25,523 nt of DNA from Lachnospiraceae bacterium (GTDB lineage Bacteria > Bacillota > Clostridia > Lachnospirales > Lachnospiraceae): NCBI GenBank assembly GCA_009774215.1, contig VSNH01000038.1:1-25523 (forward strand). The letters run 5' to 3'. Both the position numbers and the translations under genes were made by a program. Each line of letters opens with the position of its first letter. Within the stretch, counting starts at the first letter, position 1. The notes beneath the pieces are model-generated. The model was given only the letters and a program-made list of their open reading frames with translations. It ran no database searches and was not told the origin of the DNA. Below are positions 15,856 through 22,291 of this stretch, one piece after another.

Positions 15856-16842
15856 TTACAGCATCGACGCCCGCAGTTCTTCCCCGCTCTTCGCGCTTAA
15901 GTATGCCGGCGGAATATCAAACACCGTCTTCGCCCCCGTCTGCCCTTCCTTATAAAGCCGGTATGCCGCCCTTGCGTAAGCGATGATCACACTGGAGGTA
16001 AACTCCGGGTTGGAGTCCAGTTTCAGACTGTACTCAATCAAATGGCTGTTCTCCTCCTCCCAGCCGGTCTTTCCGCTGCGGAGCACAAAACCGCCGTGAG
16101 GAATGCCGCTGTGATCCCGCTCCAGCTCCTCCTCGCTGATAAAATGCACCGTGGTATCGTAGTCCGCAAAATAGTTCGGCATAGTCTTAATCTCCTGTTC
16201 CACCTTCGCGGCATCCGCCCCCTCTTCCAGAACGACAAAACATTCTCTGGTATGTTTCTCTCTGGTAGAAAGTGCGGGATTTTTCCCCTCTCTCACCGCC
16301 TCAAGCGCCGCCTCCACAGGAATCGTATACTGCTTGGCATTTCTCACGCCCTCGATCCGGCGGATCGCATCGCTGTGCCCTTGGCTGACACCCTTTCCCC
16401 AGAAAGTATAGTCTTTTCCGTTCGGCAGGATAGCGGAGGCATACATCCTGCTTAAAGAAAACATCCCCGGATCCCAGCCCACGGAAATGATGCCTACCTT
16501 CCCCGCCGCCTTCGCCGCAGCGTCCACGTTCTCAAAGTGCTTCGGTATATTGGCGTGGGTATCAAAGCTGTCCACCACATTGAACAGCTTCGCAAAGGCT
16601 GGCGTCTGCTCCGGCAGATCCGTCGCGCTGCCGCCACATAAAATCAGCACATCAATTTTATCCTTCCATGCCGCCGCATCGGAAACATGGCAGACCACCG
16701 CGCTTTTCGTAAGAATCGACACCTGATCCGGCTCTCTTCTCGTAAATACCGCCGCCAGTTCCATGTCCGGATTCTGTTTGACGGCACACTCCACACCGCG
16801 CCCCAGATTCCCATACCCTAAAATTCCGATTCTTATGCTCAT
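15856..16842 (-). CDS. ddh: meso-Diaminopimelate D-dehydrogenase
   Basis: The 328-residue length is typical. The NADP-binding Rossmann motif GILGYGNLGRG is at 6-16. FTRREPD follows the second strand, and the family segments LILCGGSATDLPEQTP, NVVDSFDTHANIP, SVGWDPGMFSLSRMYA, FWGKGVSQGHSDAIRRI and the C-terminal NPEFTSSVIIAYARAAYRL are all present. The enzyme reductively aminates tetrahydrodipicolinate with ammonia and NADPH to meso-diaminopimelate in one step, serving lysine and peptidoglycan synthesis. GGAGG lies seven bases from the ATG. The gene follows the structured RNA at 16908-17096, and read-through from that RNA's promoter could contribute to its expression. Confidence 0.96.
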   Translation of the reverse strand: MSIRIGILGYGNLGRGVECAVKQNPDMELAAVFTRREPDQVSILTKSAVVCHVSDAAAWKDKIDVLILCGGSATDLPEQTPAFAKLFNVVDSFDTHANIPKHFENVDAAAKAAGKVGIISVGWDPGMFSLSRMYASAILPNGKDYTFWGKGVSQGHSDAIRRIEGVRNAKQYTIPVEAALEAVREGKNPALSTREKHTRECFVVLEEGADAAKVEQEIKTMPNYFADYDTTVHFISEEELERDHSGIPHGGFVLRSGKTGWEEENSHLIEYSLKLDSNPEFTSSVIIAYARAAYRLYKEGQTGAKTVFDIPPAYLSAKSGEELRASML

Positions 16843-16862
16843 TCTTCATCCTCCATATCTGC

Positions 16863-16891
16863 AAAAGCAGCCGTACAAGACGACTGCTTTT
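16863..16891. terminator. Hairpin between the 6S-like RNA and ddh
   Basis: AAAAGCAGCCG/CGACTGCTTTT flanks a seven-base loop, forming an 11-base stem with one wobble (on the minus strand G.U; on the plus strand C.A). On the minus strand the Ts are inside the stem and no further U-run follows, so termination may be partial. Confidence 0.45.
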
Positions 16892-16907
16892 CCATCTTTT
16901 GTATATA

Positions 16908-17096
16908 CCCCCAAAATGCCGGATCTTGTATTTTGACTCCTAGCAACGCTAGGTGGGTAACCGCAACCATACTTCTGTCTTCCACTGCGTAATGCCTTAA
17001 AGGCTGGAGGCCTGACATCTATATGACAATGTAGGAATCCCGTTTAAAGTATCTGTAGGTTCAAAATAACAAGACTTTATCGCACATTTCAGGTTA
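16908..17096 (-). ncRNA. ssrS: Probable 6S RNA
   Basis: The roughly 290-base gap between the GGDEF gene and ddh holds a minus-strand RNA with the 6S layout. A long interrupted closing stem is seen: CCTGAAATGTGCG and TCTTGTTATTTTGA at the 5' side pair with TCAAAATACAAGA and CGGCATTTTGGG at the 3' side. Then comes a large central bubble, whose 3' strand carries a small hairpin (CCTAGC/GCTAGG, 16939-16953). A terminal arm follows (CATA/TATG, TGTC/GACA). 6S RNA binds sigma-A RNA polymerase by mimicking an open promoter. A strong own promoter lies immediately upstream, and the length of about 185 bases fits. I identified it from fold and layout, with some recollection of clostridial sequences, so a search should confirm it. 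Confidence 0.72.
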
Positions 17097-17101
17097 TCTC
17101 T

Positions 17102-17130
17102 ATTATATCCGAATTGACCGCGAAATACAA
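17102..17130 (-). promoter_or_regulatory. Promoter of the 6S-like RNA
   Basis: TTGTAT (17130-17125), 17 bases, and a perfect TATAAT (17107-17102) on the minus strand place the RNA start near 17095, at the foot of the closing stem. It begins just after the GGDEF stop codon. Confidence 0.75.
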
Positions 17131-17139
17131 CAGCATTTT

Positions 17140-18372
17140 TTACCTGTTGCTCTCCTTTTCCTGATACATCAATTCATCCGCTTTGTGGAATAACTGATGG
17201 AAAGACTCCTTCCCGGTCAGAGAATAAGCGGCTCCCACGCTGGCGGAAATATTCCAAAAATTTTCGTGCTTCGCGTATTCCCCATCCAGCCGCTCCTTGA
17301 TCATTCGCCTCGTCCGCTCTACCTCGTCTTCCGTGCGCGCCCCGACGATCACTACCAGGAACTCATCGCCTCCCATACGTGCGATCAGCCCCTCCGATAT
17401 GCTGTCCTGAAGCGTCTTTGCCGTGAGAACCAGCGCCTTATCGCCCTCATGATGACCATAAATATCATTGACGCTCTTAAAGTGATCCAGATCAATACAG
17501 AACACCGATAAATGCCCATCCCCTTGTTTGTCAATAAACTCATACACATACCGTCTGTTATACAAACCTGTAAGGAAGTCCGTGTTTGCGTTCTTTATCA
17601 TCATCTGCTCGTAAAGTCGTTCCTGCGTCACATCAATCGCAACACCTACGGTTCCCATAACGCTTCCATCCAGATCAAACAGCGGCGACTTATAAGTTTT
17701 CAATTCGCGCATACTGTCCCCGATCTTGACCGTTTCATCGAAAACGCAAGTCTCTCTCTTTTCCATTACCTCGTATTCCGATTCCATGCAGATAAATTCA
17801 CCTTTGGCATACTCGTCCGGATCAATGTCCCAGATATAATAGTGGCCGTGCCCCTCAATCTGGTCCATTGTCTTATTGACCGCCTTGCAGAATGCCTCGT
17901 TGACCTTCATGTGGGCGCCCTTCTTGTTTTTATACCAGATCAGATGGGGAACGCTGTTGATCGTCGCATCGAGGTAGCTTTGCGCCTGCCAGAGATCCCT
18001 GCTCATCTTGTATGTTTTCTGCCAGCGGATCAGGCGAAACCTGAATTCGGATACCAATAACGGCATGATCCAGATATCCGTAATATTTTCGCCATCCTGC
18101 ATGGTCAGAGTCGCCGCCTGTTCCTTATCCGCGAGAAAAATCAGCTCCGCTCCCTGCTTCCTGCTGGAAAGCAGAGTAGCAACAGTCTTCTCCATCTGCG
18201 TCCGGCTGATATCCGCTAGAATCACATCCGCCCTGCCGGCCAGCGCCTCGTCCGGCTCAGCGCTTCTCAAATATTCGTGCGCAAAATGCGGAAGCGGCGA
18301 AAGTTCTTTCAGGGCATCAAACAATTCATCCTTTTCTGTCATCATATAAAAGCAAGTTCCACAACAATACAT
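17140..18372 (-). CDS. Diguanylate cyclase with receiver-like and PAS domains
   Basis: The 410-residue protein has three parts. Residues 12-115 have a receiver-like alpha/beta pattern (DVILADIS, AELIFLAD). A PAS domain at about 130-250 has a typical end (KSPLFDLDGSVMGTVGVAIDVTQERL). A GGDEF domain at about 258-408 has TDFLTGLYNRR, FCIDLDHFKSVNDIYGHHEGD and an intact active site GGDEF at 334-338. It should make cyclic di-GMP from two GTP. The product-inhibition site RxxD, expected nine residues before GGDEF, is absent (ISEG), so feedback inhibition of the usual kind is not expected. There are no transmembrane segments, so it is cytosolic. The start is uncertain by up to 10 residues; the chosen ATG has a GGGGGA six bases upstream. 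A PilZ protein at 126-467 is a possible reader of the signal. Confidence 0.93.
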   Translation of the reverse strand: MYCCGTCFYMMTEKDELFDALKELSPLPHFAHEYLRSAEPDEALAGRADVILADISRTQMEKTVATLLSSRKQGAELIFLADKEQAATLTMQDGENITDIWIMPLLVSEFRFRLIRWQKTYKMSRDLWQAQSYLDATINSVPHLIWYKNKKGAHMKVNEAFCKAVNKTMDQIEGHGHYYIWDIDPDEYAKGEFICMESEYEVMEKRETCVFDETVKIGDSMRELKTYKSPLFDLDGSVMGTVGVAIDVTQERLYEQMMIKNANTDFLTGLYNRRYVYEFIDKQGDGHLSVFCIDLDHFKSVNDIYGHHEGDKALVLTAKTLQDSISEGLIARMGGDEFLVVIVGARTEDEVERTRRMIKERLDGEYAKHENFWNISASVGAAYSLTGKESFHQLFHKADELMYQEKESNR

Positions 18373-18390
18373 ACATATCCCCCATAAGTG

Positions 18391-18432
18391 AAAAATGTAT
18401 CCGAAAATCAGACGATTCCCGGATACACTTTT
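18391..18432. terminator. Intrinsic terminator after pckA
   Basis: TGTATCCG/CGGATACA pair around a loop of about 16 bases between pckA and the GGDEF gene. Runs of Ts flank it on both strands: five on the minus strand after the stem and six on the plus strand. It can terminate pckA. Confidence 0.75.
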
Positions 18433-18458
18433 TTACCTGTATAAAATTACCCTTTCAA

Positions 18459-20174
18459 TTACAGAGCATTCACCAGCTTCTCAAGAGCTGCAAGCGCCTC
18501 TTCGGGAAGCTTGTCATAGCCTTCCTTCTTCTCCGCAAAGCCCTTGACCGCATTTACACGGGTCTGCATAGCATTCTTCAACTGAGCCTTGTAATCAGCG
18601 TCATTTAAGTCAGGTGTGAAATCGCCTGTCTTGCCGTTCCAATCGTTCATGATTTCGATATCCTCGAACGGTCCCCACTGCTCGAATTTCGCTTTGCCCT
18701 CAACGATGGTCTCAAGGATGCCCAGCGTATCTTCCTTCTGGCACTTGTGACCCATGAAATCGCCGGTGTTGACGATGTAGCAGTCAACGTTCTTCTCCTC
18801 AACCAGCTTCTTGAACTTCTCATAGTCGTTTACCAGAGGATAAGTTCTGAAGGGGTTTGCATAAGGCACGATACGGATCGCATTCAGGTCTGTACCGGCA
18901 GCCACACGCTCTGCGGAAGAGGTCTTGGTAGCCAGCGTTGCGCCCATAACGGATGCCAGTGCGGAACCTTTTAATTTGATGATCGGCGGAATCGTAGGAT
19001 CTTTCATAATCCAGAAGATCGCATTTACGGGTGCGTCGATCTTATCTACACGGTTAGGAGACCATAATTTGGACTTAATCGCACGGCCGTTACCGTTTCT
19101 GATATCCTCGGTAACGAGCTGGATCTTGCCCTCGCTGTCCATGGTGCAGGAGCAGTTCTGAGCAGCTAACAGATACTCGTTATCCGGGCAGCCGGTCGGA
19201 TAATCCGCTGTCTTATCAAAGTAGGTAGGCTCAAGAGCGATGGATGCACAGGTGTCGCTGTTGATGATGAACGCATCATCGTGAAGCACCTTGATGCCGC
19301 CGAACGCATCGTACTTGCCGTCATGTTTCGCATGGGTCAGGGTGGACTTACCGGAACCTGACAGGCCATATACGGAAGCAACGAACTTCTTGCCGCCCTC
19401 TAAGGAGTACTCTTTCTGTCCGCCGTGACAGGATGCATAGCCATTTCTGTTCGCAAGCGCCCATGCCATGGTCAACGTGCCCTTCTTGTGCTCACCGAAA
19501 TACTTCATGCCGAGGATTGCAGCGCAGTTCTCGTTGGTATCGAAGTAGCACAGAGTCAAAGGATCGCTTAAGCAGCTGTAATCCACATCGGGAGCCTCGT
19601 GGGGCGCCCACTGGGGATCGGAGAAGATATAGATATCAGGCTCCTTGCCGCCGCCGATGGGCTGGGACTTCTTGTACATCTTCACATACTCATCAGACAT
19701 ATACTGGAAGTTGATCATCCAGTTGTAAAGCAGATTCTCTTCTCCTTCAGGAATCAGAAGATGAGCCTTTGCCATAAATTCAGGATCAAGACCTACGAAG
19801 CACTCTGCATGGTACATGGTTTTCCAGCGGGTCTCATAAATCGCGTCCATAACCACTTTATCTAACTTTGCCTCATCTACGCCGGGCTCGCCTTTGATGC
19901 GGCGCGCTGCAGCATAACGGCCGGTTACCGCACCGTCGTTGAATAACAGAACCTTTGCATCTGCCGGAAGACCGAAGGTCTCGCCATCCTTAACCGGCAT
20001 ATCCGTCACCACGGTACCGGGTGAGTTCTTTGCCAGCTCATAAGCCTCTCTCAAGGTGTTCACCTTAACTACGTTGTTTCCGTAAAATGCCGCCTCAATA
20101 ATGGAACGGGTCTTGGAAAAACCAACCTTGCCGGCGCCAATCTCGGAAATGGGATAATACGCTTTTGTTGCCAT
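18459..20174 (-). CDS. pckA: Phosphoenolpyruvate carboxykinase (ATP)
   Basis: The 571-residue protein is an ATP-dependent PEPCK. The kinase-1a P-loop GLSGSGKST is at 270-278. The preceding segment SCHGGQKEYSLEGGKKFVASVYG, the metal-binding HDDAFII, and EPTYFDKTADYP are all present, as are the adenine-region FRTYPLVNDYEKF and NTGDFMGHK. It interconverts oxaloacetate plus ATP and PEP plus CO2 plus ADP. In fermenting Clostridia it often runs towards oxaloacetate, conserving ATP. It is somewhat longer than the roughly 530-residue classical enzymes. AAGGAGGAG precedes the ATG. It has a leader of about 190 bases containing structured element B, preceded by its own promoter, and a terminator downstream. 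Confidence 0.97.
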   Translation of the reverse strand: MATKAYYPISEIGAGKVGFSKTRSIIEAAFYGNNVVKVNTLREAYELAKNSPGTVVTDMPVKDGETFGLPADAKVLLFNDGAVTGRYAAARRIKGEPGVDEAKLDKVVMDAIYETRWKTMYHAECFVGLDPEFMAKAHLLIPEGEENLLYNWMINFQYMSDEYVKMYKKSQPIGGGKEPDIYIFSDPQWAPHEAPDVDYSCLSDPLTLCYFDTNENCAAILGMKYFGEHKKGTLTMAWALANRNGYASCHGGQKEYSLEGGKKFVASVYGLSGSGKSTLTHAKHDGKYDAFGGIKVLHDDAFIINSDTCASIALEPTYFDKTADYPTGCPDNEYLLAAQNCSCTMDSEGKIQLVTEDIRNGNGRAIKSKLWSPNRVDKIDAPVNAIFWIMKDPTIPPIIKLKGSALASVMGATLATKTSSAERVAAGTDLNAIRIVPYANPFRTYPLVNDYEKFKKLVEEKNVDCYIVNTGDFMGHKCQKEDTLGILETIVEGKAKFEQWGPFEDIEIMNDWNGKTGDFTPDLNDADYKAQLKNAMQTRVNAVKGFAEKKEGYDKLPEEALAALEKLVNAL

Positions 20175-20218
20175 TTTACGTTCTCCTCCTTAAAAATTGT
20201 ATTGGTTCACGGAATATT

Positions 20219-20362
20219 CGGAGAATCGATCTCCGAAATCCCGAATGTCCCTCACATGCCAATGCAGAGAATGCCGTATTTCAGGCGTTCTCTTATGCGA
20301 AGCTTAGTACTTCTTGGCGTCTCGTCCTATGTCGAGACATCTTTTAGAAGTACTTTTCGCAT
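20219..20362. other. Multi-hairpin element, copy B, in the pckA leader
   Basis: This element has the same architecture as 4997-5122. In plus coordinates: CGGAGA/TCTCCG (20219-20224 with 20230-20235); GAGAATGCC/GGCGTTCTC (20267-20275 with 20284-20292, eight-base loop); and a compound stem ATGCGAA/TTCGCAT (20295-20301 with 20356-20362) plus AGTACTTCT/AGAAGTACT (20306-20314 with 20346-20354). The stem is capped by GTCTCG/CGAGAC (20319-20338). The cap and the foot of the long stem differ in sequence from copy A but still pair, while AGTACTTCT and the eight-base-loop hairpin are conserved. On the minus strand the element begins at the predicted pckA transcription start. Strand remains uncertain: one pair of the small hairpin is G.U on plus but C.A on minus. 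Confidence 0.6.
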
Positions 20363-20372
20363 TTCTCACGTT

Positions 20373-20401
20373 ATTATCGCAGACAACCTTTAAAAAGTCA
20401 A
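20373..20401 (-). promoter_or_regulatory. pckA promoter
   Basis: TTGACT (20401-20396), 17 bases, and GATAAT (20378-20373) on the minus strand. The predicted start near 20366 puts the whole of structured element B in the 5' untranslated region of pckA. Confidence 0.7.
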
Positions 20402-20422
20402 TAGACGAAAAGTGCTGTGATT

Positions 20423-21190
20423 TTAGAAAAATGCCATTGCGGACTTCCTCTTCTCGTCCATCTGCCGCCGCAGCATCACCATCCGATACTGTCCGAACAC
20501 TTCGTCCTGTTTCTTCTTCGCAATCGCCTTCGGGAAATCCAGATCCTCTATACGGCTTCTGGATGAAAGCTGGTTGATCGCCGCGGAATTATTGAAATTA
20601 CGCGTATACTGCAAGGCGTTTGTGGACGCGCCCAGACTGCTTCTGCGCTGGGATACCATATCCATCGCCTTATCTATGGCATCCAGACTGAAATCCTTGG
20701 ATGTGACATCCAGATCAGCGATGCCCAGAGCCTCCAATGTAGAATTTTCCATCTGGATATGCATACTGCCACCGTTCGGGGAAGTCGCAATCGCCATATC
20801 CGCCATACTGCCGTCCAAAAGCTTCTGCTCGTTAAAGCTGGTATCCCTTGCCAGCCCTTCTATACCCTGTTTGAGCTGATCGATTTCTTTCTGGTAAATC
20901 TGCTTATCCGCATCGGAATTGATCCCGTTCATGGATTTCACGGCGAGCTCACGGATTCTCTGCAAATAATCCGACATGCCGCCCAGAGCGCCCTCTGCTA
21001 CGTTGGAAGCGCCGATGGCCATACCCGCGTTATCCGCGCCAACCTGATAGCCTGTTTCCTGCGTTTTCATTCGATTTGCAATGGCAAGCCCCGCCGCGTC
21101 ATCCTTCGCCGTATTGATCCGCTTTCCGCTGGAAAGATGGGAATATGCCCAAAAGAGATTCTTTTGAGATGATACCGCACCCACGTTCAT
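20423..21190 (-). CDS. Atypical short flagellin
   Basis: The 255-residue protein has the flagellin D1 core: LSSGKRINTAKDDAAGLAIANRM, then ADNAGMAIGASNVAEGAL, LQRIRELAVKSMNG, EIDQLKQGIEGLA, FNEQKLLDGS, and the C-terminal SLGASTNALQYTRNF and SRIEDLDFPKAI. There is no room for D2/D3 domains. Both ends are unusual. Only 18 residues precede LSSG (about 29 in canonical flagellins). The last 35 residues are charged (KKKQDEVFG, LRRQMDEKRKSAMAFF) in place of the hydrophobic helix that normally ends in LLR. D0 packing and export may therefore differ. From memory, similar charged-tail proteins occur in other Lachnospiraceae, so this may be a distinct subfamily and not damage. AGGAAGGAG precedes the ATG. 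No other flagellar gene is present. Confidence 0.85.
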   Translation of the reverse strand: MNVGAVSSQKNLFWAYSHLSSGKRINTAKDDAAGLAIANRMKTQETGYQVGADNAGMAIGASNVAEGALGGMSDYLQRIRELAVKSMNGINSDADKQIYQKEIDQLKQGIEGLARDTSFNEQKLLDGSMADMAIATSPNGGSMHIQMENSTLEALGIADLDVTSKDFSLDAIDKAMDMVSQRRSSLGASTNALQYTRNFNNSAAINQLSSRSRIEDLDFPKAIAKKKQDEVFGQYRMVMLRRQMDEKRKSAMAFF

Positions 21191-21282
21191 ATATGCACGC
21201 TCCTTCCTTAATATTAGACTCGCACCCCCGCGCTTGCGCGCTCCATGTCCGATTGCATCGGACGTCTGCCCATGTTTATTAT

Positions 21283-21311
21283 ATTATACCGCCTAAAGGG
21301 CAAAAAAACAA
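21283..21311 (-). promoter_or_regulatory. Promoter and leader hairpins of the flagellin gene
   Basis: TTGTTT (21311-21306), 17 bases, and a perfect TATAAT (21288-21283) indicate sigma-A control, not sigma-28. The roughly 85-base leader has the perfect hairpin GTCCGAT/ATCGGAC and a GC-rich GCGC...GCGC repeat before the ribosome binding site. Confidence 0.65.
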
Positions 21312-21348
21312 ACAGAAAATAGGAAAAATTTCCTAAAAAACTATAAAC

Positions 21349-21996
21349 TTACTCCCGGAGCAGGCCGACCGCCCTCGACGTGCCGATCCGATCACAGCCT
21401 GCCTCCACAAAGGCTTCCAAATCCTCCAGCGTGGAAATGCCGCCCGCCGCCTTGATTTTCACTTTCGGGCCGATATGCTCCCTAAAGAGATTCACATCCT
21501 CCAGCGTCGCCCCGCCCGTGCCAAAGCCCGTGGAAGTCTTGATATAGTCCGCGCCCGCCGCGGTCACCGCGCGGCACATGGCAATCTTCTCCTCCCGCGT
21601 CAGATAACAGGTCTCGACAATTACTTTTAATATGTGATCCCCGCAGACCTTCTTCAGCGCGCGGATCTCCTCCTCCACTTTCCGATAAAGCCCGTTTTTC
21701 ACGTCACTGATGTTTATAACCATGTCAATCTCATTTGCGCCGTCCGCAATGGCCTTCTGCGTCTCAGCCAGCTTCGCTTCCGTCACGCTGTAGCCCAGCG
21801 GGAACCCCACCACGGTGCAGATATTGATTTTATCCCCGTAGATTTCATGGATTCGCCCGATATAAGCGGGCGGCACGCAGACCGAAGCGGTTTCGAACGC
21901 AATCGCTTCGTCGCAGAGTGCCGCGATATCCTCCCATGTGGCATATGCCTTTAACAGTGTGTGATCCACCCGCTTTAAAATTTCTTTCCTGTCCAT
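21349..21996 (-). CDS. deoC: Deoxyribose-phosphate aldolase
   Basis: The 215-residue TIM barrel has all the class I aldolase marks: VDHTLLKAYAT near the N-terminus, CTVVGFPLGYS, ANEIDMVINISDVK with the catalytic aspartate (D91), KVIVETCYLT, and ADYIKTSTGFGTGGATLEDV with the Schiff-base lysine K153. KIKAAGGISTLED follows, with the second lysine, and GTSRAVGLL closes it. It splits 2-deoxyribose 5-phosphate into acetaldehyde and glyceraldehyde 3-phosphate, feeding salvaged deoxynucleosides into glycolysis. AGAGGAG precedes the ATG. It stands alone here, without deoB, nupC or a phosphorylase. It is divergent from gltA, with about 300 bases between them. Confidence 0.96.
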   Translation of the reverse strand: MDRKEILKRVDHTLLKAYATWEDIAALCDEAIAFETASVCVPPAYIGRIHEIYGDKINICTVVGFPLGYSVTEAKLAETQKAIADGANEIDMVINISDVKNGLYRKVEEEIRALKKVCGDHILKVIVETCYLTREEKIAMCRAVTAAGADYIKTSTGFGTGGATLEDVNLFREHIGPKVKIKAAGGISTLEDLEAFVEAGCDRIGTSRAVGLLRE

Positions 21997-22124
21997 TTCT
22001 GCTCCTCTCCCATCCGGTTCCGTTTGCCGTATCTTTTATATTGTAATCCCTGCCGCCAAAAATTTCCACTCCCAAAAGGCAAATTATACGCATTCCTGTC
22101 TGGTACTATTTTACTATTTCGTGA

Positions 22125-22139
22125 GTTAATTTTGTTAAC
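22125..22139. promoter_or_regulatory. Inverted repeat GTTAA-N5-TTAAC between deoC and gltA
   Basis: This perfect 5+5 palindrome lies in an AT-rich tract upstream of gltA. A further TTGTTAA follows at 22154-22160. It may be an operator. The clostridial Rex consensus as I recall it has a four-base spacer, so this is one base too wide to call it a Rex site. Confidence 0.35.
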
Positions 22140-22174
22140 ATAATATTAAATATTTGTTAAATTACTTATTTTTC

Positions 22175-22204
22175 TTGTTTCCATACCATTTTTCATGGTA
22201 TGAT
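22175..22204 (+). promoter_or_regulatory. gltA promoter with embedded operator-like palindrome
   Basis: TTGTTT (22175-22180), 18 bases, and TATGAT (22199-22204). The spacer and -10 hold a perfect inverted repeat, CATACCAT-TTTTC-ATGGTATG (22182-22202). A repressor bound there would block polymerase. The regulator is unknown. Confidence 0.55.
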
Positions 22205-22212
22205 AATAAAGT

Positions 22213-22248
22213 CGGTGCAAGGGTGAACCGTACCCCTGCGCCGTTTTT
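22213..22248 (+). terminator. Terminator-like hairpin in the gltA leader (possible attenuator)
   Basis: CGGTGCAAGGGT/ACCCCTGCGCCG (22213-22224 with 22232-22243) forms a 12-base stem with one G.U and one mismatch, followed at once by five Ts (22244-22248). It lies between the promoter and the start codon of gltA, starting within a few bases of the predicted transcription start. Confidence 0.6.
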
Positions 22249-22291
22249 GTCACAAGGCAACATTTGTTTTCTGAAAGAAGGAGGTACATAT

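Noticed and set aside
21191..21340. Sigma-28 promoter for the flagellin gene
   Set aside because: TAAA and a CCGAT-like box are present but the spacing is about three to four bases too short. A sigma-A promoter fits better.
22125..22160. Rex-type redox operator upstream of gltA
   Set aside because: The half-sites look right but the palindrome has a five-base spacer, not four; reported only as an inverted repeat.
22154..22291. N-terminal extension of citrate synthase by 46 codons
   Set aside because: It would translate the promoter and leader hairpin. The ATG at 22292 has an ideal ribosome binding site and matches the family N-terminus.
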